Shown here one piece after another: positions 1 to 9,139 of a DNA stretch of 64,000 bases. The notes below the pieces were generated by a model. It saw only the letters and a program-made list of their open reading frames with translations. It was not told the DNA's origin and made no database searches. Source of the DNA: Coleofasciculus sp. FACHB-1120 (lineage in GTDB: Bacteria; Cyanobacteriota; Cyanobacteriia; Cyanobacteriales; FACHB-T130); NCBI RefSeq assembly GCF_014698845.1, contig NZ_JACJTV010000002.1, positions 248,001-312,000 on the forward strand, in the 5' to 3' direction. The translations under genes were made by a program, and so were the position numbers. How positions within the stretch are numbered: position 1 is the first letter of the stretch; the number at the start of each line of letters is the position of its first letter.

Positions 1-2
1 AA

Positions 3-413
3 TTTGACTTAACCAAATCGGAGGAAAAAGAAACAATTGAACAACATTCTCAGCAACCAGGGCAGCTTTACTTGGTGGCTGAGATTGACAACACAGTTGT
101 CGGATTTGTTGAATTTGAGAATGGCAACCGAAGACGCACCTCTCATAGCGGGATACTCTCCATTTTTGTTTACCGAGAATGGAGAGGAAAAGGCATCGGC
201 TCGTTTTTGCTGCAAGAACTGCTTGATTGGGCAGCGAATGAGCCGCTGATAGAAAAGGTAACTCTTGCAGTGTTCGCTACAAATCGCAGTGCGATCGCTC
301 TTTACAAAAAATTTGGCTTTGAAGAAGAAGGAAGATGTCCTAAAGATATGAAATTAGCCTTAGGTAAATATATCGATACTGTATTGATGTACAAATTTGT
401 AAAAAAAATGTAG
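3..413 (+). CDS. GNAT family N-acetyltransferase (5' partial)
   Basis: The reading frame is open to the left edge of the window, so the N-terminus is missing. The visible 136 residues contain the GNAT core: a beta-strand segment ending at SIFVYREWRGKGIGSFLL, which holds the acetyl-CoA pyrophosphate-binding loop R-G-K-G-I-G, then a C-terminal ATNRSAIALYKKFGF segment typical of RimI/ribosomal-type acetyltransferases. The substrate cannot be told from sequence. An internal TTG at 72 could be mistaken for the start, but upstream codons are clearly coding. The stop codon TAG at 411-413 lies inside the left arm of an inverted repeat (409-438), so the repeat has set the C-terminus. Confidence 0.88.
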   Translation, partial: FDLTKSEEKETIEQHSQQPGQLYLVAEIDNTVVGFVEFENGNRRRTSHSGILSIFVYREWRGKGIGSFLLQELLDWAANEPLIEKVTLAVFATNRSAIALYKKFGFEEEGRCPKDMKLALGKYIDTVLMYKFVKKM

Positions 414-438
414 AGACGCAATATATCGCGTCTCTACA
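409..438. repeat. Foldback repeat, GTAGAGACGC family (copy 1)
   Basis: An inverted repeat with arms TGTAGAGACGC (409-419) and GCGTCTCTACA (428-438) around an A/T-rich loop. Related copies lie at 9077-9104, 39608-39637 and, diverged, 60531-60566. Its left arm supplies the TAG stop of the preceding acetyltransferase. It may also act as a terminator between the convergent acetyltransferase and sugar kinase genes, although the T tract is poor. Confidence 0.85.
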
Positions 439-455
439 TAATAAAGGAAAGATGC

Positions 456-1727
456 TCACTTGATATCGAGTCCGCGCATAGCTAATAATGCCGAACCATA
501 CGCAGCGGCTGTGTGCATTGGCGGAACAATTGGCACTTGTAGATAACGACCACGAATTTTTGTCCAAGCGGGATTTTTCGCCCCACCTCCAGCCGTATAA
601 ACACGAGTTAGAGGAGTGCTACCGAGTTGTTGTAAAAGTTGGTATCCCCGTGCTTCAATACGGGCGATACTTTCGAGCAAACCGTGTAGAAATTCTACTG
701 GATTATCGGGACGGGGTTCCAGCCGTGGCGGTAGATGGGGGTCGTTAATCGGGAAGCGATCGCCTTCTTTTAATAAGGGATAATAATCAAGCTGGCTCTC
801 TTTTTCTGCATCTATCTGATTGCTGAGACTTTCTAATTCAGCATCGGTGAAGAATTTTCGTAGCACTGCACCGCCAGTATTAGAAGCACCACCCACTAAC
901 CACAAATCCCCCAGGCGATGACTGTAAATTCCGTATTTTGCATCATCTACGCGAGTGCGACTTAACAGCTTCAGCACTAGCGTTGAACCGAGGGAGGTAC
1001 TCGCTTCACCGGGAGACTTGGCACCGCTAGCAAGAAATGCCGCAATACTATCCGTGGTGCCAGCATATACTAAGCAATGTTTGGGTAATCCAAAGTTAGT
1101 AGAAATTTCAGGTTTTAATTCAGCAACAGGTGTCCCTGGATCAATAACTTCAGGAAGATTAACAGGTAAATCAAGATTTAATAACCACTCTGGATAACAC
1201 AGATTTTCAACATCGTAGCCTAATTTCAAAGCATTGTGATAGTCACTTATGCCCAGCTTCCCATGTAATAAAAAGGCCAGCCAATCTGCCTGATGAAGGA
1301 AGTAATAATTTTGAATTGTAGGAGTAGAGCCTTGTACCTGCCCTAAATTTTGAAGGAACCACAAAAGTTTGGCGAGGCTGGAGGTAGCGCTTAATACCGT
1401 GTGATTTGGGGGAGCAATTTTCCTTAGCCTTTCCATTACTTCCACCCCTCGCGCATCATTGTAGAGGATAGGCTCAGCAACAGGTTTACCGGGGTGATCG
1501 CACAGCAGCACCGTGGAAGAAGTTCCATCGATAGCGATCGCTTTAATTTCCCCACGTACTTCCAAAGGGATTTGTTCAATCAAGGAAAACAAAGCTTTCT
1601 CCCAGCTTGCAGCCAATGCTGCTTCCTCAAAGGGATATTCCGCCTCAGCTTGGATTGTCCCATCCGTGTGAATTGCGACGGCTCGTGCGCCAGAAGTGCC
1701 AAAATCAATTCCGAGGTAGAGGTTCAT
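456..1727 (-). CDS. FGGY-family sugar kinase, probable D-ribulose kinase
   Basis: A 423-residue protein of the FGGY carbohydrate kinase family. It starts with the phosphate-binding motif GIDFGTSGAR (Asp8, Thr11) and has the second-domain ATP motif AGTTDSIAAF with the probable catalytic Asp226. A C-terminal VYTAGGGAKNPAWTKIR block binds adenosine. Overall layout and the short N-terminus match the cyanobacterial and plant XK-1/SePSK group, which was characterised as D-ribulose kinase rather than xylulokinase. It would feed D-ribulose into the Calvin/pentose phosphate pool as ribulose 5-phosphate. It is a single gene, convergent with the upstream acetyltransferase. Substrate assignment is by family resemblance only. 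Confidence 0.82.
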   Translation of the reverse strand: MNLYLGIDFGTSGARAVAIHTDGTIQAEAEYPFEEAALAASWEKALFSLIEQIPLEVRGEIKAIAIDGTSSTVLLCDHPGKPVAEPILYNDARGVEVMERLRKIAPPNHTVLSATSSLAKLLWFLQNLGQVQGSTPTIQNYYFLHQADWLAFLLHGKLGISDYHNALKLGYDVENLCYPEWLLNLDLPVNLPEVIDPGTPVAELKPEISTNFGLPKHCLVYAGTTDSIAAFLASGAKSPGEASTSLGSTLVLKLLSRTRVDDAKYGIYSHRLGDLWLVGGASNTGGAVLRKFFTDAELESLSNQIDAEKESQLDYYPLLKEGDRFPINDPHLPPRLEPRPDNPVEFLHGLLESIARIEARGYQLLQQLGSTPLTRVYTAGGGAKNPAWTKIRGRYLQVPIVPPMHTAAAYGSALLAMRGLDIK

Positions 1728-1877
1728 AATGAGATTATTGACTCAGGTTTTAAAGAGACTCAAGTTATTTTATTCGCTGTCTCTATTCAATTAAATTATT
1801 AAAATAAGTCTTTAGAGATAGGAATTTCAACTAAGAAGATTGCAAGTTAGTATTACATGAATCAGGTGAGTAAATTT

Positions 1878-2081
1878 ATGCCTTATAAACAAATTGATGA
1901 ATTACCAGATTCGGTAAGAAATCACCTACCCAAGCACGCCCAAGAAATTTTTCTCGCTGCCTTTAACAATGCTAACGAAGAGTACAAAGAGGAAGAAACT
2001 GCCTTTAAAGTTGCTTGGAGTGCAGTAAAGCGGGACTACGAAAAGGGAGATGATGGGAACTGGCATAAAAAGCCGGAATAG
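1878..2081 (+). CDS. ChaB-like protein
   Basis: A small acidic protein of 67 residues matching the ChaB family through MPYKQIDELPDSVRNHLPKH and the following helical segment ending in AWSAVKRDYEKGDDG. ChaB was named as a putative regulator of cation transport in E. coli, and the biochemical role in cyanobacteria is unknown. An in-frame ATG exists at 1857, but a good ribosome binding site AGGTGAG (1864-1870) sits seven bases before the ATG at 1878, and family members begin with MPYK. The start at 1878 is therefore preferred. It is monocistronic, with no recognisable operon partner. Confidence 0.8.
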   Translation: MPYKQIDELPDSVRNHLPKHAQEIFLAAFNNANEEYKEEETAFKVAWSAVKRDYEKGDDGNWHKKPE

Positions 2082-2217
2082 ATATGACAAAAATAAACTC
2101 AGGTTTGCTGGGGTGGAGCGTATGGGGAGCTTTTTCCAGGTAAATCAGTGGAATGCGCGATCGCTATCACCCTTGCGATCGCTGTGTAGAAAATAACATC
2201 AACTGATTTATCGATGC

Positions 2218-2376
2218 GATCGCCTCCGGACGCAAGCTGAAGCCGCTCAGCAGCAAGCCAAAGCTGCTGCTACCCTAATAGCGAGCTGGATTAGCACAGA
2301 AGCAGCACGACTAGCGGCGAAACTGCGCGAGTTAAAGATTGACTTGGACACCTGGGTTGACGAGCTGGGTTCATGA
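2218..2376 (+). pseudogene. Remnant of a Uma2-family (DUF820) endonuclease C-terminus
   Basis: An open frame of about 52 codons has no start of its own and an in-frame TAA at 2194-2196. It translates to an Ala/Gln-rich coiled segment followed by RLAAKLRELKIDLDTWVD and a stop at 2374-2376. That tail closely resembles the C-terminal extension of cyanobacterial Uma2 proteins (repeated AEAAQQQ heptads followed by LAAKLRxLGIDPD). The PD-(D/E)XK nuclease body is absent from the upstream DNA, so this looks like a decayed 3' fragment. The rest of the 2082-2558 gap is HIP1-rich and shows no gene. Confidence 0.5.
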
Positions 2377-2558
2377 TGTGGAAAGCGATCGCTTCGCGGC
2401 TTCTCTTGTGAGTAGCAACAGCGAACAGCACTGCATGCAAACGCAATCGCAGTGGAAAGAGATGCGATCGCGCTTATTAACATCTGCAAACAACTCTGGA
2501 GTCCCGATCCTCTAATGGGTAGACAATAGTGCTTCATACCCAAAGTACAGAGGTCACA

Positions 2559-4208
2559 ATGTCTGAACCCACAAGAAGTCCCCAACCAATCATTTTGATT
2601 CGAGGTTTTGGCGGACTCGACGTTTCCGACGAGAAAAAAGACACTTACCAGCGATTCAACGTTGGCACTGTTTACCCTCAAAAACAAGGTGAAAACTATA
2701 TCTACGAGGGGCTAATTTTGCGGTTTATGAAGTCGAACTGGAAGTACCAAGACACCACCAACGTCGTCGGGTACTACGGTAAAACTTATCCCTACGAACC
2801 GCTGCTGCCTGAGAAACTGAAGCGCTCCACGGATAAGGATATCGTGGGAAAATTTATGCGCTTGAAGGAGCTGGGCTATTTTTCTGGCAATAAAATCATT
2901 ATCGACCCCGGTATGGCGCTACATCTGCTGGAAACGGTAGAACAACCCTGGCAAACTCTCTGGGTATTTCGTTACTACGACTTGGACGAGCGAAAATTCA
3001 ACGTGTATGGTGAAGCTCTAGTTCGCTTAATCGACTTTATTCGGGAACTCACAGTCCAAAAGGAAGGCTTTAAGCCCAAGGTGAATATCATTGCCCATTC
3101 AATGGGTGGACTCATCGCACGCGAGGCAGTTCAACGCACTTATCCAACCTTTAAGAAACAGAAGGCAGAGGATTACATTAACAAAATTGTCACCCTCGGT
3201 ACGCCGCACCAAGGCATCAGTTTTCAAATTCTCAAAAATTGGATCAATATTAGTGCGGAAGATGAGTTAAAGCATTTTAATCCTGATTTTCAAAAAGACC
3301 CTAGAAATGATGCGGCTTTCGTTAATTTTCACAACTATTTTCCCGGAGAACGACTGCTAACAGTGGTTGGAACGAACTACCGTAGTTACGACACCGCGAT
3401 CGCATCCAGGTTAAATCGCGCCTTCTCTCTAGAGGGCGAGTATGGGGCAAACTACAATCGCAGCGATGGTTTAGTTAAACAAACTTCGGCGCAAATCCCT
3501 GGCACACCGCGCACTTTCGTCCACAAGTGCCACGGGGGCGACGACTCGCTGATTACTTCACGAGAAGCGTTTGAAGTGGCAACCCGCTTCTTTTTCGGGA
3601 ATGTGCGATCGCGTCTGCGCTTGGTGAAGGGAAAAGTCACTCGTGGTAAGGATTTCTTCGGCAAGAGCGAATTTTTTCTGGGCGTTTCTATCAAGCCGCG
3701 TGGCGTAGACTTCGAGCTTTTCCATCAAAGTAAAGATGCCGAAAATTGCTATGGCCCCTTTAGTCAAGTTGACCCGCTTGACAAAAATGTTAACTTCTCG
3801 GAAGCCAATCAGAATCTAGGCTTTCCTTGGGCAGATAATAACAAACTCATCTGGCAAGGGTACCTCGACACGAAAAAGAGCCTCACTGCCAAAGACATGG
3901 TGCTGCGCGTAGAATTTTACATTGGTGAACGCGATCTTTATGGGTTTGGTTTCTCGGACAACAAGATTTTCAACAAGCAATACTACGTTCGTGCCTTGCT
4001 ACCAAACGATCTACAGCCCAACCTGAAACTCTACCTCCATGCCGATGAGCAGTTTATGCGAGAAGGCTTCCAGCCTTCGCCGCAGGAGGAGATGCAGAAG
4101 GTGAACGGCGGCTGGCAGTTTGATGTCAGAGAAACCGGGTTTGAGGGAACCTTCCGCATCGAACTGGATAAAATTCCCGAAAATGGTCAGCCAATCCCGT
4201 TTGTATAG
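2559..4208 (+). CDS. Alpha/beta-hydrolase lipase with beta-rich C-terminal domain
   Basis: A 549-residue protein. The first 330 residues form an alpha/beta hydrolase: an oxyanion-side segment PIILIRGFGG, the nucleophile elbow IIAHSMGGLIAR with Ser181, then TLGTPHQG, all typical of the PGAP1/class 2 lipase and lecithin-cholesterol acyltransferase-like group. The C-terminal third lacks hydrolase motifs and looks beta-rich, perhaps a substrate or surface-binding module. There is no signal peptide, so it is cytoplasmic or exported by another route. A GTG at 2529 is in frame, but AGAGGT just upstream of the ATG at 2559 supports the shorter form. The lipid substrate is unknown. Confidence 0.75.
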   Translation: MSEPTRSPQPIILIRGFGGLDVSDEKKDTYQRFNVGTVYPQKQGENYIYEGLILRFMKSNWKYQDTTNVVGYYGKTYPYEPLLPEKLKRSTDKDIVGKFMRLKELGYFSGNKIIIDPGMALHLLETVEQPWQTLWVFRYYDLDERKFNVYGEALVRLIDFIRELTVQKEGFKPKVNIIAHSMGGLIAREAVQRTYPTFKKQKAEDYINKIVTLGTPHQGISFQILKNWINISAEDELKHFNPDFQKDPRNDAAFVNFHNYFPGERLLTVVGTNYRSYDTAIASRLNRAFSLEGEYGANYNRSDGLVKQTSAQIPGTPRTFVHKCHGGDDSLITSREAFEVATRFFFGNVRSRLRLVKGKVTRGKDFFGKSEFFLGVSIKPRGVDFELFHQSKDAENCYGPFSQVDPLDKNVNFSEANQNLGFPWADNNKLIWQGYLDTKKSLTAKDMVLRVEFYIGERDLYGFGFSDNKIFNKQYYVRALLPNDLQPNLKLYLHADEQFMREGFQPSPQEEMQKVNGGWQFDVRETGFEGTFRIELDKIPENGQPIPFV

Positions 4209-4235
4209 GCAATTCTTGTTACCTTTCCTCAACCT

Positions 4236-4258
4236 CTCTCCAGCATGGGAGAGCTTTT
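4236..4258 (+). terminator. Probable terminator after the lipase gene
   Basis: A hairpin CTCTCC/GGAGAG (4236-4241 and 4248-4253) is followed by CTTTTAATT, 28 bases past the lipase stop. The stem is only six pairs, so strength is moderate. Confidence 0.5.
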
Positions 4259-4267
4259 AATTGTCCT

Positions 4268-4286
4268 CCTTCCCTCGTAGGGAAGG
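4268..4286. repeat. Short palindromic repeat CCTTCCC/GGGAAGG
   Basis: Arms CCTTCCC (4268-4274) and GGGAAGG (4280-4286) surround TCGTA. This is a common type of cyanobacterial spacer palindrome, and the surrounding 150 bases contain no gene. Confidence 0.55.
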
Positions 4287-4432
4287 GGATTAGGGAGTTA
4301 GGTGTGTCTTAAGTAGCGATCGCAGAGTGGGGGCTGAGGACAGTTTGCTTTTCTTTACGAAACTCACAACACTTTTGGTCGGATCTACCTCCAGAATGGT
4401 TTTGAGTAACAACGCCGATTACAGCAACCATC

Positions 4433-6406
4433 ATGTCTCAGCCCACGATAGAATCCATCCTTCAAGAAAAACGCTTATTTCAACCACCGGCTGAATTTTC
4501 ACAAAAGGCACATATTAAAAGCCTGGAGGAATACCAGCAACTTTATGACCGCGCTAAAGCTGACCCCCAGAAGTTTTGGGCGGAACTTGCAGAACAAGAG
4601 TTGCACTGGTTCCAGAAGTGGGATACGGTGCTGGATTGGCAACCGCCATTTGCTAAGTGGTTTGTCGGTGGTAAAACAAATATTTCCTACAACTGCCTGG
4701 ATAGGCATTTAACTACCTGGCGCAAGAACAAAGCCGCTTTAATTTGGGAAGGGGAACCGGGAGACTCGCGCACCCTAACTTATGCCCAGTTGCATCGGGA
4801 AGTTTGTCAATTTGCGAATGCGTTGAAGCAGTTAGGGGTGGAAAAAGGCGATCGCGTCGGGATTTATATGCCGATGATTCCGGAAGCCGCGATCGCGATG
4901 TTAGCTTGTGCCAGAATTGGTGCAGCCCACAGCGTCGTTTTTGGCGGTTTCAGTGCCGAAGCTTTGCGCGATCGCTTAATCGATGGACAAGCCAAAGTAG
5001 TTGTCACCGCTGATGGCGGTTGGCGCAAAGATGCGATCGTTCCCCTCAAGGAGCAAGTTGATAAAGCTTTAGCTGATGGCGCTGTCCCTAGCGTGCAAAA
5101 TGTCCTAGTTGTCAAACGCACTGGACAAGAAATTTATATGCAGACCGGGGGACGCGACCATTGGTGGCATGAGATGCAGCCAACTGTCTCCGCCGATTGT
5201 CCAGCCGAACCGATGGATAGCGAAGATTTGCTGTTCATCCTCTACACCAGCGGCAGCACGGGCAAACCGAAAGGCGTTGTGCATACCACTGCTGGTTACA
5301 ATCTCTACACCCACATGACCACCAAGTGGATCTTCGACCTTCAAGATACCGATGTCTATTGGTGTACCGCTGACGTAGGCTGGATTACCGGACACAGCTA
5401 CATTGTTTATGGCCCCTTGTCCAACGGTGCCACTACTGTAATGTACGAAGGTGCGCCTCGTGCCTCGAATCCCGGTTGTTTTTGGGATGTGATTGAAAAG
5501 CACGGTGTCAACGTTTTTTATACCGCACCAACTGCAATTCGCGCTTTCATCAAGATGGGCGAAGAGTTACCCAACGCCAGAAATCTCTCTTCCCTGCGAT
5601 TGCTGGGAACGGTAGGCGAACCAATTAACCCGGAAGCGTGGATGTGGTATCACCGCGTTATTGGTGGCGAAAAGTGTCCGATTGTCGATACCTGGTGGCA
5701 AACTGAGACGGCTGGCATTATGATTACGCCGCTACCAGGGGCAATTCCCACCAAACCCGGTTCTGCTACTCTTCCCTTCCCTGGAATCCTCGCTGATATT
5801 GTGGATTTGGAAGGCAACACAGTCCCCAACAGCGAAGGCGGCTATCTAGTAATTAAACATCCTTGGCCTGGGATGATGCGAACCGTCTACGGCGACCCAG
5901 ATCGCTTCCGCCGCACCTACTGGGAACACATCCCCCCGAAGGATGGGCAGTATGTCTACTTTGCTGGAGATGGTGCCAGACGCGATGAGGATGGTTACTT
6001 CTGGGTGATGGGGCGGGTGGACGATGTACTAAATGTGTCAGGACACCGCTTAGGTACGATGGAAGTGGAATCCGCTTTAGTTTCTCACCCTGCCGTTGCT
6101 GAAGCTGCGGTAGTGGGTAAGCCGGATGAACTTAAAGGGGAAGAAGTAGTAGCCTTTGTTACTTTAGAAGGTACGTATAGTGCCAGCGAGGAACTGAGTA
6201 AAGAACTCAAAAAACACGTTGTAGCGGAGATTGGCGCGATCGCGCGTCCCGGTGAAATTCGCTTCACCGACTCCTTACCCAAAACTCGTTCGGGTAAGAT
6301 TATGCGGCGACTGTTGCGGAATCTCGCTTCTGGTCAAGAAGTCTCCGGCGACACCTCTACCCTAGAGGATCGTGGCGTGTTGGATAAACTCCGAGAAGAA
6401 GCGTAA
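4433..6406 (+). CDS. acs: Acetyl-CoA synthetase (AMP-forming)
   Basis: A 657-residue acyl-adenylate-forming enzyme that converts acetate, ATP and CoA to acetyl-CoA, AMP and PPi. The phosphate loop [11 protein letters not shown] lies near residues 270-280, the acetate-pocket motif TWWQTETAG near 420, and the C-terminal catalytic Lys622 sits in [10 protein letters not shown], the lysine regulated by reversible acetylation in this family. Length and N-terminal ACAS domain are normal for full-length Acs. It is monocistronic. A diverged second copy of its last 170 bases lies 1.1 kb downstream (7496-7669), showing that a second acs-like gene once existed here. Confidence 0.96.
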   Translation: MSQPTIESILQEKRLFQPPAEFSQKAHIKSLEEYQQLYDRAKADPQKFWAELAEQELHWFQKWDTVLDWQPPFAKWFVGGKTNISYNCLDRHLTTWRKNKAALIWEGEPGDSRTLTYAQLHREVCQFANALKQLGVEKGDRVGIYMPMIPEAAIAMLACARIGAAHSVVFGGFSAEALRDRLIDGQAKVVVTADGGWRKDAIVPLKEQVDKALADGAVPSVQNVLVVKRTGQEIYMQTGGRDHWWHEMQPTVSADCPAEPMDSEDLLFILYTSGSTGKPKGVVHTTAGYNLYTHMTTKWIFDLQDTDVYWCTADVGWITGHSYIVYGPLSNGATTVMYEGAPRASNPGCFWDVIEKHGVNVFYTAPTAIRAFIKMGEELPNARNLSSLRLLGTVGEPINPEAWMWYHRVIGGEKCPIVDTWWQTETAGIMITPLPGAIPTKPGSATLPFPGILADIVDLEGNTVPNSEGGYLVIKHPWPGMMRTVYGDPDRFRRTYWEHIPPKDGQYVYFAGDGARRDEDGYFWVMGRVDDVLNVSGHRLGTMEVESALVSHPAVAEAAVVGKPDELKGEEVVAFVTLEGTYSASEELSKELKKHVVAEIGAIARPGEIRFTDSLPKTRSGKIMRRLLRNLASGQEVSGDTSTLEDRGVLDKLREEA

Positions 6407-6413
6407 TTTTTTT

Positions 6414-6530
6414 AAAGCAAAGGTACGTCAAGGTAAACGCAGAGTTTTGCAGAGAATTTCCTTGGCAAACCTTTGGGGTAAGGGCGGGTTTTAAACCGCC
6501 CTTACTGCGTACCTTTGCGTTAAAAAAAGT
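6414..6530. repeat. Spacer repeats: GTAAGGGCGG hairpin and TTTGCGTT-type repeat
   Basis: Behind acs, a 10-bp stem GTAAGGGCGG/CCGCCCTTAC (6478-6487 and 6496-6505) with loop GTTTTAAA can act as a terminator. It is flanked by GCAAAGGTACG and GCGTACCTTTGCGTT, members of a dispersed repeat also seen near 21300, 23490 and 34930. Confidence 0.7.
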
Positions 6531-6597
6531 GTTGGTAGACATTGCCTAGTTGACAATTAAACTATCTTTAAGGTGGACTATTTTGGCATAGATTTTT

Positions 6598-7461
6598 ATG
6601 AAGCTAAAAAGCCACTTGAAGCCAGCATTTATTCAACCGCTTACCTGCATTAGTCTAGGCATCCTTGCGGGAATCGGCATATCCCCTGTAGTTCTGGCTG
6701 AACCGATATTCCCAGGCGATCCGATAATAGATCAATCAGTTTTCTCTAACCCTCACCCTCCTGTCTTCAAGGACGGGACTCTAGAAATTGATCACCGTCC
6801 TCCAAGACCCTGCCGAACTGGTGACGACATCAAGCTAGTTATAAAGATAGGAGGAGGGGGAGAGCGAGAGCGCCGATACAGACCGCGCACGGATCTAGAA
6901 CAGCAAGATTGTGAAAGATTGCGGCAGGAACAAAAGGCGAGAGAAGAGGCGAGACAAAGACAGCGAGAGGAACAAGCACGAAAACGGGCAGAAGAAGTGC
7001 GGCAGCTAATGCAGCAATGGAGTAACCTCTACAGTGCCAACAAATTGTCTGAGGCAGAGGTAGTCTTTAGCAAACTCATAGAAATGCACCCAAATGACGC
7101 TAGTCAGTATTACCAGTCAGGGAAAGAACTGTATGGTCAAGGCAAAGCCGAAGCAGCGATAATTATATATCAGCAAGCGATTCGCCTCAATCCTCGTCAT
7201 GCTGTAGCTCATAACGCTATTGGAGTTATCAGAGCAAGCCAAGGTCGATGGGAAGAAGCCATTGCAGAGTATCAGCAAGCGCTTTCGATTAATCCTGACT
7301 ATGCTGATGCGCTGAAAAATCTGGGACAAGCGCTGTGGCAACAAGGTAAGCGGGAAGATGCGATCGCTTCCCTAGAAAAAGCCAAAAAACTATATACACA
7401 ACAGCGTCAGCCTTACGAAGTTAACCAAGTCGATTCGCTTTTGCGGCGGATGAGTGGATAG
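6598..7461 (+). CDS. Exported TPR-repeat protein
   Basis: A 287-residue protein with an N-terminal signal peptide (charged start, hydrophobic segment, likely cleavage after VVLA around residue 34). A Pro-rich stretch follows, then a highly charged helical region rich in E/R/Q (about residues 85-140) that should form a coiled coil. The C-terminal half contains three tetratricopeptide repeats, for example EAIAEYQQALSINPDYADALKNLG. Such proteins scaffold protein-protein contacts in the periplasm or thylakoid lumen. The partner is unknown. It is positioned between intact acs and the acs remnant, so it may have arrived during the rearrangement that destroyed the second acs copy. Confidence 0.75.
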   Translation: MKLKSHLKPAFIQPLTCISLGILAGIGISPVVLAEPIFPGDPIIDQSVFSNPHPPVFKDGTLEIDHRPPRPCRTGDDIKLVIKIGGGGERERRYRPRTDLEQQDCERLRQEQKAREEARQRQREEQARKRAEEVRQLMQQWSNLYSANKLSEAEVVFSKLIEMHPNDASQYYQSGKELYGQGKAEAAIIIYQQAIRLNPRHAVAHNAIGVIRASQGRWEEAIAEYQQALSINPDYADALKNLGQALWQQGKREDAIASLEKAKKLYTQQRQPYEVNQVDSLLRRMSG

Positions 7462-7495
7462 TAGAGTAGCGCAACGCTGAATTAGAATTTAAGGA

Positions 7496-7669
7496 GCGCG
7501 ATCGCGCGTCAGGCGAGAAATTCGCTTTACCGACTCTTTACCCAAAACTCGCTCCGGTAAGATTATGCGGCGATTATTGCGAAATCTCGCTTCCGGTCAA
7601 GAAGTCTCCGGTGACACCTCTACGCTAGAGGATCGTGGCGTGTTGGATAAACTCCGAAAAGAAGAGTAA
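7496..7669 (+). pseudogene. 3' remnant of a second acs gene
   Basis: 174 bases are colinear with acs positions 6234-6406, from GCGCGATCGCGCGTC to the stop codon. They translate to [20 protein letters not shown] through to a terminal LRKEE and TAA at 7667-7669. A one-base insertion after GCGCGTC shifts the frame at the 5' end, and no start or adenylation domain is present. Differences from the intact copy are mostly at third codon positions. This suggests the parent was a functional paralogue that diverged under selection before being truncated, not a fresh duplication. Confidence 0.85.
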
Positions 7670-7679
7670 TCCATAGGAA

Positions 7680-7746
7680 GCGATCGCTTACAGCTAACTT
7701 TCGATTTGCGCGATCGCCTCCACCACCGAAAATCCAGTGCGATCGC
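7680..7746. repeat. Three HIP1 octamers spaced about 30 bp
   Basis: GCGATCGC occurs at 7680, 7710 and 7739, giving spacings of 30 and 29 bp in otherwise dissimilar sequence. The same phasing is seen in three other spacers (31114-31247, 32844-32917 and 52636-52703). Confidence 0.7.
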
Positions 7747-8052
7747 GCTGGAAAATGTGAAATTCTCTCTAGCCAAAAAAGTATTCTGCAACACTTCCAA
7801 TTTAGAACGGTGACGTTCTCAAAAAACTGTACCAAGAAGTATAATTATTGATTTTTAACCCAAATTTAACTCGTATTCAGAGGTTTATTTTGAATGCAGT
7901 TACGTTATTTTTTTTAACTTTTTAACTTTTTGAAATGCTTGCACTCATCAAGTAAATTTCAAACCTATTAAATAGTTTTACAGAACTAAGGAATGTTTTG
8001 AGAATCAAGGATGCGTTATACCTAATTCTGACCCTAATTGAGGCGGACATTT
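7747..8052. other. Non-coding spacer before the nucleoside hydrolase
   Basis: This A/T-rich spacer has no credible open frame. Homopolymer-like stretches around 7905-7935 and 7960-7980 look like promoter-region DNA. I see no clear operator or hairpin. Confidence 0.5.
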
Positions 8053-8976
8053 ATGCCCAAACAACTGGTACTCATGGATCATGATGGCGGTGTTGATGAT
8101 TATCTCGCCACGATGCTGCTGATGACAATGGATGGCATTCAGCCACTCGGCATCGTTGTGACGCCAGCAGATTGTTATGTTCAGCCAGCCGTGAGTGCCA
8201 CGTGCAAGATTTTAGATTTGATGGGACGTTCAGAAGTGCCAGTGGCAGAAAGTACGGTGCGAGGAATTAATCCATTTCCGCGACTATTTCGCCGCGATTC
8301 GTTTGTGGTCGATCATCTCCCAATTCTTAATGAACGGGAAACAATTCAGACACCACTGGTGCCAGAAACGGGTCAAGAATTTATGGTGCGATCGCTCCAA
8401 GCTGCACCCGCACCCGTCACACTGATGGTAACTGGCCCTTTGACAACAGTCGCCACTGCACTGGATATGGCACCGGAGATTGAAGGGAAAATCGAGAAAA
8501 TTGTTTGGATGGGAGGTGCATTGAATGTTCCTGGTAACGTTAGTCGCGATATCGAACCAGGACAAGATGGTTCGGCTGAATGGAATGTTTATTGGGACCC
8601 TATTTCAGCAAATCAAGTTTGGCAAACCTCAATCCCCATCGTACTTTGCCCGTTAGACCTCACTAACAATGTGCCCGTAACTTCAGAAGTAGTGCGCCAA
8701 TTAGGTAAACAGCGGCGTTATCCTATTTCCGATTTAGCAGGGCAATGTTATGCGCTGGTGATTCCTCAAGATTATTATTTTTGGGATATTTTAGCTACAG
8801 CTTATCTTGCCCATCCGGAGTTTTATGAAGTGCAAGAAGAGGAGACAAGAATTGTCACGGCTGGCATCAGTCAAGGACGAACCACAGTGGAACCTGGTGG
8901 AAGGAAAATCGGGGTGATGCAGAAGGTAGATAAGCAGCAATTCTACGATTACATTTTGCAGCAATGGGCGCGTTAA
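8053..8976 (+). CDS. Inosine/uridine-preferring nucleoside hydrolase family protein
   Basis: A 307-residue protein of the IUNH family, which hydrolyses the N-glycosidic bond of ribonucleosides to free base and ribose using a calcium ion. The N-terminal metal-binding motif is present as MDHDGGVDDYLA (family form DxDxGxDD). VTGPLTTVATAL and KIVWMGGALNVPGN are the following conserved blocks, and a C-terminal Asp/Asn metal-ligand region includes WNVYWDP. An in-frame TTG lies at 8038, but the ATG at 8053 has GAGG upstream and gives the normal family N-terminus. Ribose released could be used by the ribokinase at 35717-36652. Base specificity cannot be read from sequence. Confidence 0.85.
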   Translation: MPKQLVLMDHDGGVDDYLATMLLMTMDGIQPLGIVVTPADCYVQPAVSATCKILDLMGRSEVPVAESTVRGINPFPRLFRRDSFVVDHLPILNERETIQTPLVPETGQEFMVRSLQAAPAPVTLMVTGPLTTVATALDMAPEIEGKIEKIVWMGGALNVPGNVSRDIEPGQDGSAEWNVYWDPISANQVWQTSIPIVLCPLDLTNNVPVTSEVVRQLGKQRRYPISDLAGQCYALVIPQDYYFWDILATAYLAHPEFYEVQEEETRIVTAGISQGRTTVEPGGRKIGVMQKVDKQQFYDYILQQWAR

Positions 8977-9076
8977 AGAAAATTTTATTAAATAAAGATG
9001 TAGGTAAAAAAAGGTAGGCTCTTGACAGTTCAGCGTTTGGAATTCTTTGATTTTTCCTCTCCAGCCATATAAAACA

Positions 9077-9104
9077 GTAGAGACGCGATTAATCGCGTCT
9101 CTAC
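9077..9104. repeat. Foldback repeat, GTAGAGACGC family (copy 2, perfect)
   Basis: A perfect 28-base palindrome with 14-base halves, GTAGAGACGCGATT at 9077-9090 and its exact complement at 9091-9104. It lies between the convergent nucleoside hydrolase and membrane protein genes. It is the cleanest family member in the window. Confidence 0.9.
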
Positions 9105-9139
9105 TCATAAATAGACGATTTGGTAACAATCAGCTTAAC

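Noticed and set aside
2247-2687. 146-residue minus-strand frame over the Uma2 remnant and lipase start
   Set aside because: It overlaps the well-supported lipase start on the other strand and has Cys/Ser-rich composition without family features.
4864-5503. Long opposite-strand frames inside acs
   Set aside because: They are complementary-strand shadows of a highly conserved gene.
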